Notes under the pieces: model-generated
What the model saw: the letters and a program-made list of their open reading frames with translations, nothing else
Told to the model about the DNA's origin: nothing
The model's database searches: none
DNA from: CAVOGJ01 sp963700865
GTDB taxonomy: Bacteria; Planctomycetota; Planctomycetia; Pirellulales; Pirellulaceae
DNA length: 64,000 nucleotides
Direction: 5' to 3'
NCBI GenBank assembly: GCA_963700865.1
Contig: CAVOZC010000002.1
Location: 334,508-398,507, forward strand
Shown: positions 63,501 to 64,000 of the stretch, in pieces
Layout of the letters: each line of letters begins with the position of its first letter
How positions within the stretch are numbered: the stretch's first letter is position 1
Program-made: the position numbers and the translations under genes

Positions 63501-63562
63501 CCAGTTGAGACGCAGTCCAATGCGGTCTTTTTGACGGGGCCTGGGGAGGGCTGCTGCTGCAT
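42313..63562 (-). CDS. Giant surface adhesin-like protein, about 7,080 codons (frame-broken)
   Basis: One continuous run of minus-strand coding sequence makes the longest gene here. From N- to C-terminus: LEDRILYSA motif, DUF4347, parallel beta-helix and CSLREA-like repeats, a cadherin-like domain, a beta-propeller-like region, DNRLRE, VCBS/cadherin-like, LamG-like, CSPG-like, seven delta-60 repeats, 17 near-identical cadherin-like repeats, VCBS-like repeats and a hydrophobic C-terminus. At least a dozen frame changes divide it; domains continue across each break, so base errors are likelier than decay. Breaks lie near 63504, 63066, 62345-62080 (several), 61830, 61725, 54842, 52368, 49322, 46905, 46835, 46645, 45770 and 45590. 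The start at 63562 is the best ATG but uncertain. Location at the cell surface and a role in adhesion are inferred from the domains. Confidence 0.85.
45689..46880 (-). CDS. Giant protein, segment of cadherin-like repeats with three breaks
   Basis: This covers the end of copy 9 and copies 10-12 of the 103-residue repeat, with copy 13 beginning near its lower end. The frame changes near 46905, 46835, 46645 and 45770, yet each copy can be followed through them. Copies 10 and 12 have DAADFEIV instead of DAGDFEIV, and copy 12 has NLVANLTENTDTSTAI. Confidence 0.7.
46895..49261 (-). CDS. Giant protein, segment of cadherin-like repeats (copies 2-9)
   Basis: 788 codons encoding the end of copy 1 and copies 2-9 of the 103-residue cadherin-like repeat. 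Each has NLAENTDT, RIADIVISDDALGTNNLTLS, DAGDFEIVGTELRLKAGT, LDFETK and TVEVDD, and ends in the calcium-binding linker DVNEAP. Copy 4 has a variant linker (SNTNEAP) and NLINNLTENTDTSTAI. Copies differ at only a few positions. The segment stops at a frame change near 46905. Confidence 0.85.
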   Translation of the reverse strand: MTVEVDDAAVGGTPDDTAAHTLTINDVNEAPTVSLTNLVTNLAENTDTSTAIRIADIVISDDALGTNNLTLSGADAGDFEIVGTELRLKAGTTLDFETKSSFDVTVEVDDAAVGGTPDDVAAHMVTISDVNEAPTISLTNLVTNLAENTDTTSAVRIADIVISDDALGTNNLTLSGADAGDFEIVGTELRLKAGTSLDFETKSSFDVTVEVDDAAVGGTPDDAAAHTLTISNTNEAPTVTLTNLINNLTENTDTSTAIRIADIVISDDAVGTNNLTLSGADAGDFEIVGTELRLKAGTTLDFESQTSFDVTVEVDDAAVGGTPDDTAAHTLTINDVNEAPTVSLTNLVTNLAENTDTTSAVRIADIVISDDALGTNNLTLSGADAGDFEIVGTELRLKAGTTLDFETKTSFDVTVEVDDAAVGGTPDDVAAHTLTISDVNEAPTVSLTNLVTNLAENTDTTSAVRIADIVISDDALGTNNLTLSGADAGDFEIVGSELRLKAGTSLDFETKSSFDVTVEVDDAAVGGAPDDTATHTLTINDVNEAPTVSLTNLVTNLAENTDTTSAVRIADIVISDDALGTNKLTLSGADAGDFEIVGSQLRLKAGTSLDFETKTSFDVTVEVDDAAVGGTPDDAAAHTLTITDVNEAPTVSLTNLVTNLAENTDTSTAIRIADIVISDDALGTNNLTLSGADAGDFEIVGTELRLKAGTALDFETKSSFDVTVEVDDAAVGGTPDDTAAHTLTITDVNEAPTVSLTNLVTNLAENTDTTSAVRIADIVISDDALGTE
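49242..52316 (-). CDS. Giant protein, segment with seven delta-60 repeats and cadherin_3-like domains
   Basis: 1,024 codons. It opens with an ITPVNDAPTFS linker, then seven delta-60 repeats of about 55 residues (VQPDGKVLVVGQ, DFALLRYHANGSLDTSFG and equivalents). Then come Asp-rich beta domains with CSPG/cadherin_3-like traits (ITPVNDAPI linkers, LTIARNGG, TYEVTVIPDPNFFGKIFLADG, GRITYDHNGTATTSDSFDFTMADGG). The segment ends with the first of the 17 cadherin-like repeats, which is interrupted by a frame change near 49322. Confidence 0.8.
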   Translation of the reverse strand: MITPVNDAPTFSDGTLAPVDDGIVTTDIASGADNVFGMTVQPDGKVLVVGQSGSGAAGDFALLRYHANGSLDTSFGAGGIVLTDVSGDADLGFDVTLQPDGKILVSGQTFNGGDYDFALMRYHSDGSLDASFGSGGMVTTDFAGLNDYGKGITLQADGKILVTGITDNGADYDFALARYNSDGSLDGSFGTGGIVTTGIAADDQAIDVAVQADGKIVVSGDSFNGANMDFALVRYNADGSLDASFGAGGKVTTDFGLSVDKGVRLTQQADGKLLLAGYSHNGTDFDFALARYNADGSLDAGFGTAGLVTTSLGTGDDVAYNVAVQPDGKIVVSGDSDNGLDDDFAVVRYNADGSLDASFGTGGQVTTAVGAGNDRARAFALQSDGKILLAGFSHNGTDNDIAVVRYNSDGTLDTQFDTSNTLDGNPTFVEDGAAVILDADVNVFDAELNAADNYAGSMLTIARNGGANAEDQFSAAGNLVFSSGNLVLSGVTVGTIDTNSGGTLQLTFNGNATQARINETLQSIAYENTSDTPPANVQLDWDFSDGNSGAQGPGGPLLTTGSTLVDITAVNDGPINYVSGPKSVVEETPTAILGLSIDDVDAGSNLVTTRLVVSNGLLNVTLAGSATISAGVNDSGDLTIEGTVAEINASLATLIYTGDTDVVGTAADTLTVITNDAGNTGTGGANIVVDFVQIDITPVNDAPIQTAGTISNLTVAEDSGLTSLGLAGLTYGPGGGTDEAGQTLTYEVTVIPDPNFFGKIFLADGLTQVGTGFYTLAELRGMQFETAADAAGGPSFFQWRVVDSGGTANGGQDTVSDYLQINITPVNDSPLIATNTGASFDEGSIGNLITGAMLNEGDPDDAGTEITYQIDSLPANGRLFLSGGQLGAGGTFTQEDLDLGRITYDHNGTATTSDSFDFTMADGGEDGATTVSGTFMITINPINNPATVSLTNLVTNLAENTDTTSAVRIADIVISDDALGTNNLTLSGADAGDFEIVGTRTAAEGRHVARLRDQDQLRRDGGGG
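51060..52253 (-). repeat. Seven delta-60 repeats within the giant gene
   Basis: Seven units of about 165 bases encode QPDGKILVxG, DFALxRYNxDGSLDxSFGxGG in each copy. Unlike the cadherin-like array they are divergent at the DNA level, so they are older. Confidence 0.85.
52297..54831 (-). CDS. Giant protein, segment with LamG-like and VCBS/CSPG-like domains
   Basis: 844 codons. The middle has a LamG/concanavalin-like domain (LEFDGIDDYVAIPDSPNLTM, EAWINPDAS, WTHIAVSYDNGTVSTYVNG, ELRIGG, FDGRINEVRIWN, YWNFNEGLG), a fold that often binds sugars. Before it are units with an Asp-rich beta pattern. After it comes a VCBS-like repeat (LTSNDVDGDRDPLTVTEING, DTFTYRVSDGNGGTDTATVQI) and a CSPG/cadherin_3-like repeat (AMLGEGDLDDDGSELTYTISN, KITYDHRGGEAASDSFSFTL). 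The frame breaks at both ends (near 54842 and 52368) and the flanking segments continue the domains. Confidence 0.8.
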   Translation of the reverse strand: MTGLHYVSSDLTISGIGILGGSVDLQKGDVLFVAAEDETLTNAAAGAPAGWSNSISTTAGNIYVFRAAATNDYGSGFFRQIMNDPSANGLAGLTLVEHDTLVGDTTLSAGDFLFTQTGNAEKNDISWYDTSLGISVKLIEGDDLGISRGIDGLQLIDEGQLLSGVAVGTGTVFVSLDQADTIGGNNLSVDPYDVVELEITATTWGAGIAAANAEVVFDGDDVGLDHVTEDIDALTLVVRGVGTNQGPTLATTGAAANYVENAIPVLVDADITVVDDDSADFAGGILRVDIAAGADVNDRLQVFHQGTGVGEIGVDHQSVTYEGVAIGTFTGGLGTSPLVINLNGNADAVATRALLRNITFANLSDAPGAATRTIDFVITDGDGGTSNVLSQFVNVTELADAPLAIDDNFGLEFDGIDDYVAIPDSPNLTMTNTLTMEAWINPDASANSNRMIINKEGEYEVAIFSNNHIYWAFANTDPGWAWHDTGYVVNNGEWTHIAVSYDNGTVSTYVNGLAVDVYQGSGSIGDAHATLDELRIGGRSNNPTNQYFDGRINEVRIWNTVRTETEIQANLDVALSGAEAGLAGYWNFNEGLGTIAQDLSLNAQHGTLTDGGGSGGPLWSGWSTDQDTPLSISAANGLTSNDVDGDRDPLTVTEINGSGANVGTPVTLPSGARLTVGMNGDLLYDPNGAFAYLSSGQRVTDTFTYRVSDGNGGTDTATVQIAITGINDAPAVGTNTGATVLEASTANVINTAMLGEGDLDDDGSELTYTISNVTANGTMYLAGFGALDLNDTFTQADIDAGKITYDHRGGEAASDSFSFTLSRRRRRWCPPRQRYIQHRDYAGE
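54828..62087 (-). CDS. Giant protein, segment with beta-helix, propeller-like and DNRLRE parts
   Basis: 2,419 codons open in one frame. About 57,700-62,000 encodes right-handed beta-helix rungs with recurring NVISGN, GNYIGT and TVGGTTAGAGN motifs and three CSLREA-like units (GFVSLREAIMATNNT, GYISLREAIIASNNT), split near 59,900-60,250 by a cadherin-like domain (ISVVENTTAVTTVTATDAD). About 56,520-57,700 is a propeller-like stretch of repeated LxYAVWNGTSWS and WDGxSWG units. About 55,950-56,510 is a DNRLRE domain (DTYIKLMETGNNFGASSSL, RALLQFDVSSIP, WDITTLVQAWVDG). Two related units with GGDRITDAD and GRWEYSTNGGANWT close the segment. Short frame changes near 61830 and 61725 remain inside. Confidence 0.8.
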   Translation of the reverse strand: MGRWRVARNVISGNDNDGIIISDGAIPGTGTTGTVIEGNFIGVGVDGVTALGNGTNGVRITTESGHMIGGTSAGAGNIIAYNSETACSCKIARRSMSASSAIQFTRTRGKESIWQAMASRSTTEVDADTGANNLQNFAELTSAGTDGTGNVAVAGSLNTTANTTVRLEFFGTDVAAAGNGEGQAYLGSTVVITNGSGDAQFVASFDEVLAAGQYITSTATVMNPGGTYGSTSEFSANVQATSALIVDTTADIVDGTTTSVAALLASKGADGFVSLREAIMATNNTAGTETIFVTAGTYTLSIAGGGENAAATGDLDITDDLTIIGAGAGSTIIDGNSLDRVFEIHSGNVSFAEFTVQNGRLTSGVTHGAGISVASGAKLSIDTVDVQGNQVTGASSNGGGISNAGTLYVMDASISNNSATSLGGGLRNIGAATVVNSLISANSASNGGGINHTGTDPLNLTNVTISANTSSGNGGGIYSDSTVHAMSITVTDNESTGFSGGGVRVSAGTFRVANSIIAGNRAGTTFVDFYGAAVSSGYNIVGDTTGSTGFGGTDQIADPQLGGLADNGGPTHTHALLAGSTAIDNGDSSLAPAIDQRGVARGATADIGAYEFRTNVSPGISSNGGGATANISVVENTTAVTTVTATDADLDTLTYSLDPASDDDGFFTIDSGTGILTFIAAPDFETPADLDGDNVYEVTVKVADGYGGVDTQDISVTVTEPTNVLIVDTTSDVADGNTSSIAALKANMGADGYISLREAIIASNNTANLDGITPDEIWFEISAPLIGGVQTINVGASGLPGITEALIIDGTTEPNFAGTPIIELNGGNLGTLVNGLYLDSGSDGSTVQGLIINRFTGTGIEINGANNQTIQGNWVGLDATGTLASANGVNGIYALNSTGHLIGGTTAAERNVISGNTERGIYFDNTDNSTIAGNYIGTDVAGTGDVNGTASDVKNSGIYLANGSSGNTVGGTTAGAGNVISGNNHFGFEVLGATSQNNLLQGNYIGTTASGLAALGNRNGGVSFWGSGSGNIVGGGAAGAGNVISGNLSEGVYVGNASTGAKVQGNYIGVGADGLTPLGNGDAGVYVFGGSTNTLIGTDANGTNDAAERNIISGNTYGVYIRDSGTNGTIIAGNIIGLAADGDTIVANSSYGVAVTSTAGATTIGGATAVSRNVISGNAGSGVYFASSTSGSSVLNNYIGTNAAGTMPLGNSLDGIWLESSNNTISGNVVAGSGDSGIEVGNGATGNVVQGNYVGTDETATLDLGNAGSGIVLFGSGTANNRIGGTGAGEGNVVAHSGNDGIYVNFNVGAGNAILGNSVFDSGGLGIELTENGPTWGVTPNDNGDADTGPNDLQNFPVLSSAFTSGSTLTVDGTLNSGASTTYRIEFFASGTADASGHGEAERFLGATTVVTNGSGNATFSAPLAANVAVGEFITATATVDLGGGNYGSTSELGLNVAAADLHYRQLAVWGESGSTVPQFNTFDNGNFGTEGSTTNLGSWRIIQGAKAPTRDEAIVLGVDTGGQIDGQIWNGITWSALPINPLGTVSQSYWWGMDVAYEAGSGDAIVVWTDGANLEYAVWNGTSWSAVNTIGVYSGATPRQLQLAASPTADEMVLVVSDANSHDRAYVWDGDSWGNGVTLATNAGDDRTDINVVYEQQSGHAMVVYSDQTNNDLRYQLWDGANWSGQNTLTDPGATGAARWTSIAADPGSDRIAVGVVTFSNEAWFAVWDGSGWGQQTLAEMTTQGSTFPNAAVAFEGHSGDLLVTYAESGKDDLRYQTWSDTGGWSGELKTPDRFGNNLNSMTLTADRFSNQIMLALQDDASNLNYVLWNGSGWGTPSEQEVNTGETKNQPFLFLWNEHQATTTVLNSVQDTYIKLMETGNNFGASSSLIVDRESTDLQRALLQFDVSSIPVGATIYGATLNLEATTVGGLLTVDVYQVLEGWAEGAAVGTADEANWTLRDAGLSWSTAGGAFDPSAVSSLTTDTAGQHSWDITTLVQAWVDGTDANYGLMVASPDGGGDRSITYDSREGMIAPELIIHYHLANSAPVLDNSGTMALTTINEDQTANAGNTVAAILATAGGDRITDADAGAVEGIAITSLNSGNGRWEYSTNGGANWTAVGTVSDTSALLLRGTDLVRFVPDTLNATTADFTFRAWDQTTGTFGTKVDASNVGGVTAFSLASESASISVTDVNDAPAIDPSGLMDLPNVLKNSTDPSGSSVAAILASAGGDRMKDVDLGAVDGIAVTAVDDTQGTWEYSVDGGANWTAFGAVSNGSAVVLTATPADRVRFVPGTDYVGNASFDFRGWDASDGNPSGTGGVNTGSGGGSSAFSVDIENVAIVVEPTEIFFWYSTASDVGPTGGSGGGPASGTPGLANWSAGEIVGFGDPNMTFGLDATDGTFLSITDLDAFAAATTTST
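62261..63562 (-). CDS. Giant protein, N-terminal segment: LEDR motif and DUF4347
   Basis: After about 20 residues comes QLEDRILYSATPLDP, a form of the LEPR-XLL-type N-terminal motif of planctomycete giant proteins. DUF4347 follows: AELIFIDQSVDGAELLVADIL, LHIVSHA, then after a frame break near 63066 QVQLGNTILSADSLPGY, DADLLFYGCDLAAHGDG, ALTGADIAASDDLTG and GGDWDLEYSSG. The segment ends with NTSDSGAGSLRDAINQANAS, the first CSLREA-like unit, and the start of a beta-helix (VILDGNNLSS). One base appears to be missing near 63504. No typical Sec signal peptide is visible before the motif. Confidence 0.8.
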
Positions 63563-64000
63563 GAGAAACTCGCTGCGATGCTTTATATATTCCAGACAAA
63601 AGGGGGACTCGACCACGCACACGGAGCGGAGCGATCCAGGTCCCGCAAAGTGGAATGCCGGGTGGGATTCCGACCTTCGCAACGCTTGGCAAAGGCGAAA
63701 ACTACAACCTATGGGAAAAGATAGTTCAAGATCGGGCTGCCGGCCGTCCAAGATGGGACTGTATCGATTCAGCCGGTGCCAGGGCGTGAGGGGATGAAAC
63801 GACCATGATCAAACCGATCGATCGCGATGTTTCGAGAGGATGCAGCACGATGCAATTATGCAGCGTGAGGCAGGAATTCGTCGGTTGGAAAGCCGTCCGC
63901 CGGCAGGACCCCGCCACGGAGCTACGGAATGGAACGGGCCGCATGGCTGCCGGCTTGATTCGCGTCCCGCCCGGTTGCCGATAACGCCGTTGTTCATCTT
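63563..64000. other. Region upstream of the giant gene
   Basis: The 438 bases to the right edge hold only short frames of poor quality on both strands. An AT-rich patch just upstream of the start (TATATATTCC, about 63582-63592) could be part of the promoter. I see no gene that I can support. Confidence 0.4.

Noticed and set aside
1..64000. tRNA or rRNA genes
   Set aside because: I looked for typical T-loop (GGTTCGAATCC-like) and rRNA sequences and saw none; a dedicated scan (tRNAscan-SE, Infernal) would be decisive.

Overview
The window looks like part of a planctomycete chromosome, probably from the Pirellulales or a relative. The clues are the high GC content, a secreted protein of the DUF1080 type, a protein of the DUF1598 type, a PQQ-like beta-propeller protein whose mature part begins WPGWRGP, and a giant surface protein with an LEDRILYSA motif near its N-terminus and a DUF4347 domain. 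I found no rRNA, tRNA, CRISPR array, integrase or transposase. All assignments come from reading the sequence; no database search was run.

Layout. 1-3.4 kb: the end of a beta-barrel-like protein, a hairpin repeat cluster, a secreted PQQ-like propeller protein and anmK. 3.5-10.8 kb: a large membrane-anchored TPR-like protein, a DUF1080 protein and several secreted or membrane hypotheticals. 11-14.7 kb: a fatty acid desaturase converging on lysA, which follows mtaB. 14.8-16.6 kb: a non-coding, G-rich tandem array. 16.7-25.8 kb: an orphan Flp-type pilin, a CPBP protease overlapping an AddA-like helicase-nuclease, a beta-CASP nuclease followed by an unusual CPXCG zinc protein, an SDR protein with an altered active site and a polyprenol-phosphate glycosyltransferase. 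26-34 kb: a membrane-fused spermidine-synthase-like protein, a second hairpin repeat array, a DUF1598 protein and a UvrA-family gene. 34-39.2 kb: cupin-ligA, a sugar transferase and a polysaccharide deacetylase. 39.6-42.1 kb: a GGDEF/HD-GYP protein. 42.3-63.6 kb: one giant minus-strand gene of about 7,080 codons.

How the genes work together. Several pairs overlap by 1-4 bases and are probably translationally coupled: PQQ protein-anmK, mtaB-lysA, CPBP protease-AddA-like and cupin-ligA. The right third is about the cell surface: sugar transferase, polysaccharide deacetylase, a c-di-GMP signalling protein and, just upstream of it on the same strand, the giant adhesin-like protein. The giant protein runs from LEDR motif and DUF4347 through beta-helix, propeller-like, DNRLRE, LamG-like, cadherin/CSPG-like and delta-60 parts, then 17 nearly identical cadherin-like repeats, VCBS-like repeats and a hydrophobic C-terminal anchor.

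Caveat. Many genes are broken by single-base frameshifts, including conserved ones (anmK, lysA, uvrA) that otherwise keep full motifs. I read most of these as sequence errors rather than true pseudogenes. Gene spans are given across the breaks.
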